NCBI GenBank assembly: GCA_021851785.1 | Contig: JAJZBV010000026.1 | Coordinates: forward strand, 1 to 39,343 | DNA: 39,343 bases | Direction: 5' to 3' | From: Pseudomonadota bacterium | Lineage (GTDB): Bacteria; Pseudomonadota; Alphaproteobacteria; Acetobacterales; Acetobacteraceae | Shown here: positions 1-8,069 of the stretch, piece by piece | How positions within the stretch are numbered: position 1 is the stretch's first letter | Layout: each line of letters begins with the position of its first letter | Translations under genes and position numbers: made by a program | The notes under the pieces: generated by a model | What the model was told of the DNA's origin: nothing | Database searches by the model: none | What the model saw: only the letters and a program-made list of their open reading frames with translations

Positions 1-2
1 AG

Positions 3-115
3 GCGATCCGGACTGCCGAGGTGCTCTGGAAGGCGCTGGGAGACCTATGCGACAGCTTCAGTCCGGGGAGTGCGCCAACCACCTCCGCCACGATGGCTAT
101 TTCCAGTCAACGTGA
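3..115 (+). pseudogene. IS630-family transposase, 3' remnant with frameshift
   Basis: The first 115 bases read as the C-terminal tail of an IS630-type transposase. Bases 3-68 give AEVLWKALGDLCDSFSPG, and after a one-base shift bases 68-115 give ECANHLRHDGYFQST and a TGA at 113-115. Known IS630 transposases end with a similar pattern: an LW..IG.L.D.F.P segment, then EC.NYF..AGY and a stop. The two halves lie in different frames, and one missing G in the run at 65-68 would explain this. The gene is therefore a decayed copy, or the base is a sequencing error. The rest of the element lies outside the window. The transposase stop is 8 bases from the nrdJ stop on the other strand. Family identity is by eye from a short tail. 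Confidence 0.6.
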
Positions 116-122
116 AAACGCG

Positions 123-2393
123 CTAGCTGCACTTCGACCAGCCACAGTGGAAACATGAGAGACAGCCCGCCTCCTTGACCAATCCCGGCTGGTTGCATTT
201 CGGACAGATCGGGCCGACCAGCTCGCCACGCGGCGGCGGGGCGGTGTCGTCCGACAAGCCATCGCTCAGCAGCGGCATGTCGAGAAACCCGGTCGAGATC
301 ATATGGCGCTCGATGACGTCGCCGATCGCCGCGACCAGCGAGGGCACATAGCGGCCATTATGCCAATGCCCGCCGCGCGGGTCGAAAACCTGCTTCAGTT
401 CCTCGGCGACGAAGGCAACCTCGCCACCGCGGCGGAACACGGCGCTGATCATCCGGGTAAGCGCGACCACCCAGGCGTAGTGTTCGAGATTTTTCGAGTT
501 CACGAACACCTCGAAGGGCCGCCGCGCGCCGTCCTGTTCGCTATCGTTGATGGTGACGTAGAGCGCGTGTTCGCTGTCCGGCCAGCGTAATTTGTAGGTG
601 GCGCCAGTGAGTTTTTCGGCGCGCAGCAGGAGTTCGGGCCCGGTCTCCGGGCGCGCGGCAGGTATCGCCGGTGTGACCTCGAGCACCGAGCCGGTGATCG
701 CGTTCGGGCGATAGGTCGTGCAGCCCTTGCAGCCGGAGCGATAGGCGTCGCGATAGACCTCCTGAAAATCCGCGAAGGAAATATCCTCCGGCACGTTGAC
801 GGTTTTCGAAATCGCGCTGTCGACGTGGCGCTGCACCGCCGCCTGCATGCGTACATGCTCGGCCGGGGTCAGATCCTGCGCGGTGACGAAATGCGCCGGC
901 AGCGGCGCCTCGGGCCCGAACATATCGCGATAGAGCCTGACCGCGTGATCCGAGACCTTCTCCTCGCGGAGCGACCCGTCGGGCTCGCGCACCTTGCGGG
1001 TGTAGCCATGCGCGAACACCGGTTCGATGCCGCTCGAGATGTTGTCGGCGAGGAGCGAGATGGTGCCGGTCGGCGCGATCGAGGTGAGGAGGGCGTTCCT
1101 GATGCCGTTCTCGGCGATCAGCGCGCGCACATCCCCGTCCAGCTCGCGCACACTCTCGCCGGCGAGATAGGCCTCGCGATCGAAGAGCGGGAAGGCCCCC
1201 TTTTCGGCGGCGAGATGGGCCGAGGTGAGGTAGGCCGCGCGGTTGACGCGGCGCGCCCATTCGCCCGCGACCGCCGCCCCGCTCAGCGAGCCATAGCGTT
1301 CGCCGCACATCATCAGGGCATCGGCGAGGCCGGTGACGCCGAGGCCGATGCGCCGCTTGGTCATCGCCTCGATGCGCTGTGCCTCCAGGGGAAAACCGGA
1401 AACGTCGATGGTGTTGTCCATCATCCGCACCGCCGCCGCGACCAACTCGTCGAGCATCGCGGTATCGAGGCGGGCGCGCTCGGTGAAGGGGTCGCGGATC
1501 AGCCGCGCGAGATTGATCGAGCCGAGCAGACAGGCGCCATAAGGCGGCAAAGGCTGCTCGGCACAGGGGTTGGTCGCGTGGATGGTTTCGCAATAGGCGA
1601 GGTTGTTGCGGGCGTTGATGCGATCGATGAACAGAACGCCGGGCTCGGCGTAGTCATAGGTCGCGCGGGTGATGCTGTCCCAGAGCGCGCGGGCGCGCAC
1701 GCTGCGATAGGTCTTGCCCTCGAAGCGGAGCGGCCAGTCGGCATCGGCATCGACCGCCGCCATGAAATCATCGGTGACCAGAACCGAAAGATTGAAATTG
1801 CGCAGCCGTCCGGGTTCGCGCTTGGCGGCGATGAACGCCTCGATATCGGGATGATCGCAGCGCAACGTCGCCATCATCGCGCCGCGCCTGGCTCCGGCCG
1901 ACATGATGGTGCGGCACATCGCATCCCACACATCCATGAACGAGAGCGGGCCGGAGGCATCGGCGCCGACGCCCTTGACCACCGCCCCCTTGGGCCGGAG
2001 CGTCGAAAAATCATAGCCGATGCCGCCGCCCTGCTGCATGGTCAGGGCGGCCTCGCGCAAATGTTCGAAAATGCCGCCGAGATCGTCCGGGATATCGCCC
2101 ATGACGAAGCAGTTGAACAGGGTCACCCGCCGCCCGCTGCCGGCGCCCGAGAGAATCCGCCCGGCGGGGAGAAAACGGAAATCCTCGAGGGCGGCGTAAA
2201 ACCGTTCCTCGCACAGGACCGGCTCGCGCTCGGGCGCGGCGAGAGCGCGGGCAACCCGCCGCCAGCTTTCCTCGATGCCGCGATCGAGCGGCGTGCCATC
2301 GAGGGCTTTCAGGCGATATTTGGCATCCCAGACCTGGCGCGAAATCGGCGCGATGCGCGCGGCGGCGCCGGCTTCGGCTAGCGGGATATCCAT
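123..2393 (-). CDS. nrdJ: Adenosylcobalamin-dependent (class II) ribonucleoside-diphosphate reductase
   Basis: This 756-residue protein reduces ribonucleotides to deoxyribonucleotides using adenosylcobalamin as radical generator, so DNA synthesis can proceed without oxygen but needs vitamin B12. The core ten-stranded barrel carries the NPCAEQPLPPYGACLLGSIN segment, with the radical cysteine and active-site glutamate, and the early FNCFVMG cysteine of the reducible pair. An APTGTISLLADN phosphate-binding segment follows. The C-terminus has cysteine pairs (CPKC, CLSC and FHCGWSKC) typical of class II enzymes, which re-reduce the active site or bind zinc. Its length is usual for the alphaproteobacterial type. 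The ATG at 2393 is preceded by a strong GAGGAGGGG ribosome site. A TATACT at 2500-2505 on the minus strand could be a -10 box, but I see no convincing -35 box, NrdR box or B12 riboswitch. Confidence 0.96.
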   Translation of the reverse strand: MDIPLAEAGAAARIAPISRQVWDAKYRLKALDGTPLDRGIEESWRRVARALAAPEREPVLCEERFYAALEDFRFLPAGRILSGAGSGRRVTLFNCFVMGDIPDDLGGIFEHLREAALTMQQGGGIGYDFSTLRPKGAVVKGVGADASGPLSFMDVWDAMCRTIMSAGARRGAMMATLRCDHPDIEAFIAAKREPGRLRNFNLSVLVTDDFMAAVDADADWPLRFEGKTYRSVRARALWDSITRATYDYAEPGVLFIDRINARNNLAYCETIHATNPCAEQPLPPYGACLLGSINLARLIRDPFTERARLDTAMLDELVAAAVRMMDNTIDVSGFPLEAQRIEAMTKRRIGLGVTGLADALMMCGERYGSLSGAAVAGEWARRVNRAAYLTSAHLAAEKGAFPLFDREAYLAGESVRELDGDVRALIAENGIRNALLTSIAPTGTISLLADNISSGIEPVFAHGYTRKVREPDGSLREEKVSDHAVRLYRDMFGPEAPLPAHFVTAQDLTPAEHVRMQAAVQRHVDSAISKTVNVPEDISFADFQEVYRDAYRSGCKGCTTYRPNAITGSVLEVTPAIPAARPETGPELLLRAEKLTGATYKLRWPDSEHALYVTINDSEQDGARRPFEVFVNSKNLEHYAWVVALTRMISAVFRRGGEVAFVAEELKQVFDPRGGHWHNGRYVPSLVAAIGDVIERHMISTGFLDMPLLSDGLSDDTAPPPRGELVGPICPKCNQPGLVKEAGCLSCFHCGWSKCS

Positions 2394-2547
2394 CTCACCC
2401 CTCCTCGATCAAGACCGGCGAAACCCGGCGCCCCCGCTGATCGTCCGGGTCTGACAGACGCGGACCGACAGGCGGGCGGCCCGACTCCGGTAGTGGGCGA
2501 GTATAAGGTTTTCTCGCAGGAAGGGCGAGAGCGGCCTAGCGCCTGAT

Positions 2548-2588
2548 CGTTTTAGCTGGGATCGCCACTGGTGATCCCAGCTAAAACG
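2548..2588. terminator. Perfect 16-bp inverted repeat between nrdJ and the methyltransferase gene
   Basis: The arms at 2548-2563 and 2573-2588 are perfectly complementary (CGTTTTAGCTGGGATC and its reverse complement). Three further pairs, one of them a wobble, close a 3-base loop. The hairpin starts 11 bases after the methyltransferase stop on the minus strand, so it is well placed as that gene's transcript end. There is no U-run after the stem; the only T-rich run is inside the arm. It could instead be a protein-binding palindrome or a small dispersed repeat. Confidence 0.5.
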
Positions 2589-2599
2589 TGAATCGCGCT

Positions 2600-3628
2600 C
2601 TAAGGCGCGCGGGCGACGATGACCGCTTCCCGGCCATCGGCGAAGAGATGCGTCTCCGCGTTCCGGAAGCCGGAGGCGAGCAAGGCGGCGGTGATTTCCT
2701 CGGCGCCGAGCAGGTGATTGCCCTGGACATGCTCGGTGAGATTCTGAAACGCGAGGCGCGCCCCGCCCGGCTGGCGCAGCATCGCGCGCGGCCCCGGCCA
2801 GTTCGGCTCCCAGATCACCACCGCGCCGCCGGGCTTGATCTGGCCGCGAAGGCGGTCGAGGAAGCGGGCTATACCCCCCTCCCAGACATGGTGCAGCGCC
2901 CGGTTCATGGCGATCAGATCGGCGGGCTCGGGCAAGGCGAGAGCATGCGCGTCACCGACCGCGAAGGTGAGCCGCGCGCCGAGCCCCGCCGCCCGCGCCA
3001 TGGCCGTCGCCTGCGCGATGTTTTCGGCGAATCCGTCGATCCCGTGGCCGCGGAGATGCGGATAGCGCCGCGCGAGCCCCCGCAGATACCAGCCATTGCC
3101 GCAGCCGAGATCGACGGCGAGCCCGCCAAGCCGGTCGATCTCGCCGAAGACCGGGATGGCCGGGCTGATGGTGGTCTCGAAAACCGGGGCGTAGCTCGCT
3201 TCCAGCATCGGCCCGAACCACGGCAGGAGGGTCTCGCGCTCGGCCAGAACCTGCTCGCCAGGCCGCGCCCCGCTCGCCATCAAGCCCGCCGCGCGCTCGG
3301 CCATGTGCGCCGAGATCATCGTCTGCACCGCGATCGGCATCAGGCTTTCGGGCGCTTGTGGGCGCATCGCCTCGCCGATCGCGCTCAGGCGGAAACGCTC
3401 GCCATCGGCCTCCTCGAGATAGCCGGTGGCATAGGCGGCATCGCACCAGCGGCGGACATAGCCGGCATCCATCCCGGCGGCCGCGGCCAGCGCCGCGCTA
3501 TCGGCGGCGCCGAGGCCGGCGAGGGCCTCGAAGAGCCGGTTCACGACCCCGATATAGCCGAGATAGAGGACCATCGCGCCTTGCGCCTGGGCGTGGAAAC
3601 GCGCCTTGAGATCTGCCGTCGTGGTCAT
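2600..3628 (-). CDS. Class I SAM-dependent methyltransferase with N-terminal winged-helix domain
   Basis: The predicted 342-residue cytosolic enzyme has an N-terminal winged-helix-like dimerisation domain (about residues 28-90, with a LAAAAGMDAGYVRRW stretch). A Rossmann methyltransferase domain follows, with SAM motif I VDLGCGNG at residues 172-179, a later VGDAHAL acidic loop, and MNRALHHV, which lines the active site in this class. The arrangement matches O- or C-methyltransferases of the Rv2258c/ubiquinone-MT-like group acting on small molecules; the substrate cannot be read from sequence. The frame is open upstream to 3931, but the ATG at 3628 has a GGGAG ribosome site and gives the expected N-terminus. 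A longer start would run into the divergent sulfotransferase gene. Confidence 0.85.
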   Translation of the reverse strand: MTTTADLKARFHAQAQGAMVLYLGYIGVVNRLFEALAGLGAADSAALAAAAGMDAGYVRRWCDAAYATGYLEEADGERFRLSAIGEAMRPQAPESLMPIAVQTMISAHMAERAAGLMASGARPGEQVLAERETLLPWFGPMLEASYAPVFETTISPAIPVFGEIDRLGGLAVDLGCGNGWYLRGLARRYPHLRGHGIDGFAENIAQATAMARAAGLGARLTFAVGDAHALALPEPADLIAMNRALHHVWEGGIARFLDRLRGQIKPGGAVVIWEPNWPGPRAMLRQPGGARLAFQNLTEHVQGNHLLGAEEITAALLASGFRNAETHLFADGREAVIVARAP

Positions 3629-3818
3629 GAGGGGCTCCCGTTGCCGCCATTTCGCGTGCCCGAGGGATAGCGCCGGCTTCGCTTCCGGCGCAACCCGGCG
3701 CGGCTCGAACCGAGGATTGCGCCCGAAGGGGACATCTGCCAAGACTGCGCGGGCGGATCTCACAATTTCGCGAGGCCGCGGGGGGCGCGAGGATGCGCCA
3801 AACCGGGAGGGACGCGCG

Positions 3819-4865
3819 ATGCGCGCGGCGCTGACGCCCGCCGAGGCCACGCCCCTGATCGGCGGGGTCGCGGCTGGGCGCGTGGTGCTGCTCTTCGGCC
3901 TGCCGCGTTCGGGCACCACCTGGCTTGCCAAGGTTTTCGACAGCCACCCCGATGTTCTCTATCGTCACGAGCCGGATACGGTGTGGCGCGGCCGCCATTT
4001 GCCGGTTTGGCCGCCCGCCATGCCCTCGGCGGCGGCGCTGGCCGAGGCGCGGGTCTATCTCGATCAGCTTTTGACGACGCGGACGCTGAAAACCATGGGC
4101 TCGCGGCCGATCTTTCCGAAGGCCTATCGCGGTGCCGTGGTCGAGCGGGTTCGCGCCGCGCTGATCCAGGTGGTGCGGCTCGCGGAGCGGTTGGGCGGCC
4201 CGCGTCTCGCCGCCCCGAGTCTCGCCCGCCACGTCACCATCCCCGATTGGGTCGCGGCCGGGGCGTGGGGGCGGATCACCCTGGTTCTCAAATCGGTCAG
4301 CTCGCCGACCCGGCTCGGGCTTTTCGCCCAGGCGCTGCCAGGCTGTCGGGTGATCTACACCCTCCGCCACCCGTGCGGGCAGGTGGCGTCGATGCGCCGT
4401 GGCGAGCGGCTCGGCCTGTTCGAGCACGCGCTCGATCTCGACTGGCTGCTCGCCGGGCCGGAGGCCAAGGCGCACGGGCTCGATCCGGCCGATTTCGCGC
4501 GCTGGCCGCTGCTGGAGCGGCTCGCCTGGCAATGGGTGCTTCTGAACGAGCGGGCGCTCGCCGATCTCGCGCATCACCCGGCGACGCGCATCGTGCGCCA
4601 CGCCGATCTCGCGCTTGCGCCGCTGGCGAAGGCGGGCGAGCTTCTCGCCTTCGCCGGGCTCTCCGTGCCGCCCGCAACCGCCGCCTTCATCCGCCGCAGC
4701 ACCGAGCACGTCGGCGCCACGGGCTATTATCGGGTGTTCCGCGATGCCGCGGCCGAGATCGACAAATGGCGGAGCGAACTGAGCGCGGAGGAGCAGGCGC
4801 GCATCTGGGCGGTGGCACGGCGCTCCCATCTCGCCGCGCTCTGGCCGGAGATGGCGGAAGTGTGA
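3819..4865 (+). CDS. PAPS-dependent sulfotransferase family protein
   Basis: The 348-residue product belongs to the sulfotransferase superfamily, which moves sulfate from PAPS to hydroxyl or amino acceptors. The 5'-phosphosulfate loop is FGLPRSGTTWLAK (about residues 26-38). The 3'-phosphate site is CRVIYTLRHPCGQVASM (about 176-192), whose arginine and serine contact PAPS. The acceptor is unknown. The frame is open from 3606, but the ATG at 3819 has GGGAGGG seven bases upstream and begins just before the first conserved strand. The gene is divergent from the methyltransferase, with 190 bp between the two starts, and convergent with the amidase. Confidence 0.85.
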   Translation: MRAALTPAEATPLIGGVAAGRVVLLFGLPRSGTTWLAKVFDSHPDVLYRHEPDTVWRGRHLPVWPPAMPSAAALAEARVYLDQLLTTRTLKTMGSRPIFPKAYRGAVVERVRAALIQVVRLAERLGGPRLAAPSLARHVTIPDWVAAGAWGRITLVLKSVSSPTRLGLFAQALPGCRVIYTLRHPCGQVASMRRGERLGLFEHALDLDWLLAGPEAKAHGLDPADFARWPLLERLAWQWVLLNERALADLAHHPATRIVRHADLALAPLAKAGELLAFAGLSVPPATAAFIRRSTEHVGATGYYRVFRDAAAEIDKWRSELSAEEQARIWAVARRSHLAALWPEMAEV

Positions 4866-4922
4866 TGGCCGTGGGGCAGGGCCTTTCCCGGCGGCATCAG
4901 TTCACGAAGACATCTCCCTCCG

Positions 4923-6353
4923 TCACGCCGTGGCCGGCGCCTCATGTTTGGGTGGGCGCCGTTCCGCCCACGGGGCGGCGCGCTCGAAGGCGCGCGACAT
5001 CTGCAAAACGCCGAGGTCATCGAAACGTTGCCCGACGATCTGCAACCCGACCGGCAAGCCGTCGGCGGTGAAGCCGGCCGGCACCGATGCCGCCGGATGG
5101 CCCGAGAGGTCGAAGGGGTAGGAGAATTCCGCCCAGCCGAGCCAGTCCCAGGGATGTTCCGGCCAGCCCTCTGGCGCCAGGCGTTCGGAGGGAAAGGCCG
5201 CGACCGAGGCGGCGGGTGAGAGCAGGAAGTCCCAATCGTCGAAGAAGATATTGATATCGCGGATATAAGCGTATTTGCGCTCGCGCATGAGCTGATAATC
5301 GGCCATGCCGATGCGCGTCCCCTCCTCGATGCAGGCGACGAAGCCCGGATCCATCACCGCGCGCCAATCGGCGAGTTTCGGCGCATGCACGGCCCAGTGC
5401 GCGGGCCAGAAGAAGCGGATCAGGTCCGGCCCGGCCTTGCCCCAGGGCGGCGTGACCTCATGGAGTTCCGCGCCCAGCGCGTCCGCCAGGCGCGCGGCGC
5501 CGGCGCGGGCCAGCGCCGCGATCTCGGGGTCGACGCGGGCGTGGCCGAAATCAGCGCTATAGGCGAGACGCAAGCGGCGCGGCGGCTGATCGAGCCGGGC
5601 GGGGTAATCCGCCGGCGGTGCCTCGAGACTGGTATGGTCCCAAGGGTGTGGTCCGGCCATCACCTTCAGCATCAGCGCCGCATCGGCGACGCTGCGCGTC
5701 AACGGGCCGAGATGAGAGGAATAATCCGTGTTCGAGACCGGGTGGATGGGAACCCGCCCGAAGCTCGGCTTCAAGCCGAAGACGCCGCAGAAATGCGCCG
5801 GCAGCCGGATCGAGCCGGCGGCATCGCTGCCCTGATGGAGCGGCCCGAAGCCGGCGGCGGCGGCGGCGCCGGCGCCGGCCGAGGAGCCGCCGGCGGTGAG
5901 CCCGATGCGCCAGGGGGTGTGGGTCAAGCCGGAAAGCGGGCTCCGTCCGGTGCCGATCCAGCCGAATTCGGGGGTGGTGGTCTTGCCGATGATGATGGCG
6001 CCGGCCGCGCGCAGCCTGGTCACGATCGGCGCGTCGAGATCGGGGACGAAGCCGCGCCGCGTCTTCGAGCCATATTGCGTCGGGATGCCCTTGGTCAGCG
6101 TCAGATCCTTGACCGTCACCGGGACGCCATCGAGCGCGCCGAGCGGGGTTCCGGCGGCGAAGCGGCGCTCGGCAGCCGCCGCCTCTTCCATCGCCTGATC
6201 GCCGAGGCGGGTGACAAAGGCGTTGATGGCGCCATCCTGGGCGGCGATCCGGGCCAGCACCGCCGCCATCACCGTGCGCGGCGAGAGCGCGCCGGCGCGA
6301 TAGAGGCGGGCGAGTTCGGTCGCCGGCGTGAAACAGAGATCGTCCTCGGTCAT
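4923..6353 (-). CDS. Amidase-signature family amidase
   Basis: This 476-residue amidase-signature hydrolase would cleave an amide bond in a small carboxamide. The Ser-cisSer-Lys triad is visible: Lys82 in VPVTVKDL, Ser157 in GGSSAGAGA and Ser181 in GSDAAGSIRLPA, with the usual spacing of 24 residues between the serines. There is no GatB or other GatCAB gene nearby, and the C-terminal half resembles generic amidases, so I do not call it GatA. The ATG at 6353 lies 10 bases after the ilvE stop, so the two are probably co-transcribed; the open frame upstream to 6449 would overlap ilvE. The natural substrate is unknown. Confidence 0.88.
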   Translation of the reverse strand: MTEDDLCFTPATELARLYRAGALSPRTVMAAVLARIAAQDGAINAFVTRLGDQAMEEAAAAERRFAAGTPLGALDGVPVTVKDLTLTKGIPTQYGSKTRRGFVPDLDAPIVTRLRAAGAIIIGKTTTPEFGWIGTGRSPLSGLTHTPWRIGLTAGGSSAGAGAAAAAGFGPLHQGSDAAGSIRLPAHFCGVFGLKPSFGRVPIHPVSNTDYSSHLGPLTRSVADAALMLKVMAGPHPWDHTSLEAPPADYPARLDQPPRRLRLAYSADFGHARVDPEIAALARAGAARLADALGAELHEVTPPWGKAGPDLIRFFWPAHWAVHAPKLADWRAVMDPGFVACIEEGTRIGMADYQLMRERKYAYIRDINIFFDDWDFLLSPAASVAAFPSERLAPEGWPEHPWDWLGWAEFSYPFDLSGHPAASVPAGFTADGLPVGLQIVGQRFDDLGVLQMSRAFERAAPWAERRPPKHEAPATA

Positions 6354-6363
6354 GCCGCCCGCC

Positions 6364-7446
6364 TCACGCCGGCGCGGTGGCCGCGACCGGGTGGGCCCAG
6401 CCATGCGGATCGGGGCCGGTCGCGTATTGGATGCCGACGATCGCGTCATAGAGGCGCTGGGTCAACGCGCCGATCCGCCCGCCATTGATGACGTGGCGCG
6501 CGGTTTTGTGGCCGAGTTCGCCGACCGGCGAGATCACCGCCGCCGTCCCCGTGCCCCACATCTCCTCCAGCCGGTTGGCGGCGATCGCGGCGATCACCTC
6601 GTCGATGGCGATCGGCCGCTCCTCGACCCGGATCCCCCAATCGCGGAGCAAGGTCAGCACCGAATCGCGGGTGACGCCGGCGAGGATCGAGCCGGCGAGC
6701 GGCGGGGTGATCACCGTGCCATCGATTTTCAGCATGATGTTCATGGTGCCGACCTCTTCGAGGAAGCGGTGTTCGGCGCCGTCGAGATAGAGCACCTGGG
6801 TGAAGCCGAGATGATGCGCCTCCTCCGCAGGAAAAAGGCTGGCGGCGTAATTGCCCGCCGTCTTGGCGGCGCCGAGGCCGCCGGGCAAAGCGCGGACATG
6901 GCGATCGCTGGCGAGGATCTTCACCGGGTTCATCCCCTCCGGATAATAGGCGCCGACCGGGCTCAGGATGACGTAATAGAGATAGGTTGCGGCCGGGCGG
7001 ACGCCGAGGAAAGGCTCGGTCGCGATCACCGTCGGGCGGATATAGAGCGCGGTGCCGGGCAGTTTCGGCACCCAGCGCTGTTCGAGGCCGACCAGGGCGT
7101 GAAAGGACCGCTCGACCAGGGCCGGGTCGAGGGCGGGGATGCAGAGCCGCTCGCAGGAATGGTTGAGCCGGGCGGCGTGGCGGTCGGGACGGAAGAGGCG
7201 GATCACGCCATCGGCGCCGCGGAACGCCTTCAGCCCGTCGAACACCGCCTGGGCATAATGCAAAACGCAGGTCGCGGGATCGAGGCTGAGCGCGTGATAG
7301 GGCTCGATGCGCGGATCGGTCCAGCCGCGTCCCTCCGCATACTCCATCAAAAACATATGGTCGGTGAAGACGGTGCCGAATTTCAGGCTGGCATCGGGCG
7401 GCGGCGCCTTCAGCGCGGTGGCGCGGGTGATGGGAAACGCGGTCAT
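6364..7446 (-). CDS. ilvE: Branched-chain amino acid aminotransferase
   Basis: This 360-residue class IV PLP aminotransferase interconverts leucine, isoleucine and valine with their 2-keto acids, using glutamate/2-oxoglutarate. The PLP lysine is Lys195 in GAAKTAGNYAASL. The conserved YIRP, LYLDG, FLEEVGTMN and GTITP-like (DGTVITPPL) segments follow in order. Length and motifs match the eukaryote/alphaproteobacterial type II BCAT. The ATG at 7446 has an AAGGAGT ribosome site; the much longer open frame to 8304 is not coding. It is divergent from the NIPSNAP gene (174 bp apart) and directly upstream of the amidase gene. Confidence 0.95.
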   Translation of the reverse strand: MTAFPITRATALKAPPPDASLKFGTVFTDHMFLMEYAEGRGWTDPRIEPYHALSLDPATCVLHYAQAVFDGLKAFRGADGVIRLFRPDRHAARLNHSCERLCIPALDPALVERSFHALVGLEQRWVPKLPGTALYIRPTVIATEPFLGVRPAATYLYYVILSPVGAYYPEGMNPVKILASDRHVRALPGGLGAAKTAGNYAASLFPAEEAHHLGFTQVLYLDGAEHRFLEEVGTMNIMLKIDGTVITPPLAGSILAGVTRDSVLTLLRDWGIRVEERPIAIDEVIAAIAANRLEEMWGTGTAAVISPVGELGHKTARHVINGGRIGALTQRLYDAIVGIQYATGPDPHGWAHPVAATAPA

Positions 7447-7620
7447 GGCGCAGCACTCCTTCTTGCCCGCCGGGTCGCCTGCCCGGATGCGTGCGGCGGG
7501 GATATTGGGACAGCGACATATTGCCCGGCTTCGCCGCCGCTGTCTTGCCCCCCGCCATGCAATTCCCGCATGATAGCATCGGCGCGGCGATCTGGACCGC
7601 GCGCAGAGAGGAAACCGACG

Positions 7621-7947
7621 ATGATCCATGAGATGCGGGTCTATCATTGCCTGCCCGGGCGGCTGCCGGCGCTGCTCAAGCGCTTCGAGACCATCACACT
7701 GGAGATCTGGCAGCGCCACGGCATCCGCCAGGCGGGGTTCTGGACGGTGCTGGTCGGGGAATCGAACCAGGATCTGGTCTATCTGCTCGCCTGGGAGTCG
7801 ATGGCCGAGCGCGAACGTATCTGGAACGGTTTCATGAATGATCCGGAATGGATCGCCAAACGCGCCGAAACCGAGCGCGACGGCCAGATCGTCGCCTCGA
7901 TCACCAATAGTTTCCTCCAGCCGACCGGTTTTTCGGCGGTGCGCTGA
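7621..7947 (+). CDS. NIPSNAP-family protein
   Basis: This small (108 residues) ferredoxin-like alpha/beta-fold protein of the NIPSNAP family starts MIHEMRVYHCLPGRLPALL, the usual opening strand and helix. It contains the family's GFWTV..G..N.LVYLLAW pattern. The ATG at 7621 is preceded by GAGAGG. The biochemical role of bacterial NIPSNAP proteins is not established; the fold resembles dimeric stress-responsive barrel proteins. It is transcribed alone, and its TGA is the first three bases of a 15-bp tandem repeat. Confidence 0.85.
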   Translation: MIHEMRVYHCLPGRLPALLKRFETITLEIWQRHGIRQAGFWTVLVGESNQDLVYLLAWESMAERERIWNGFMNDPEWIAKRAETERDGQIVASITNSFLQPTGFSAVR

Positions 7948-7989
7948 GCGGGGAAAAGCTGAGCGGGGAAAACCTGAGCGGGGAAAAGC
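7945..7989. repeat. Three 15-bp tandem repeats starting at the NIPSNAP stop codon
   Basis: The units at 7945-7959, 7960-7974 and 7975-7989 read TGAGCGGGGAAAAGC, with one substitution in the middle copy. The first TGA is the stop codon of the NIPSNAP gene. Later copies place further in-frame TGA codons, since 15 is a multiple of three. Confidence 0.9.
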
Positions 7990-7991
7990 CA

Positions 7992-8047
7992 AACGCCACC
8001 GCGCGCCGAGGCTTGCGGTGGCGTTCTGGGGCTTGCGGTGGCGTTCT
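7992..8047. repeat. Hairpin with a duplicated 3' arm between convergent genes
   Basis: AACGCCACCGC at 7992-8002 is complementary to GCGGTGGCGTT at 8015-8025. The 17-bp sequence containing that second arm is repeated at 8031-8047, with a 20-bp period. One 5' arm can thus pair with either of two 3' arms. The element lies between the convergent NIPSNAP and hydrolase genes and may serve as a bidirectional transcript end. There is no strong U-run. Confidence 0.7.
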
Positions 8048-8069
8048 CGATTTGTATCGGGACGACGAA

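Noticed and set aside
2563-2571. GCCACTGG resembling a B12-box of a cobalamin riboswitch near the B12-dependent nrdJ
   Set aside because: It is in the wrong orientation for nrdJ, lies inside a palindrome, and the nrdJ leader (about 107 bases after the -10-like box) is too short for the full riboswitch.
7750-7765. GGGGAATCGAACC, a reverse T-arm look-alike suggesting a tRNA
   Set aside because: It lies in the NIPSNAP coding sequence (GESNQD), and no other cloverleaf arms fit on either strand.
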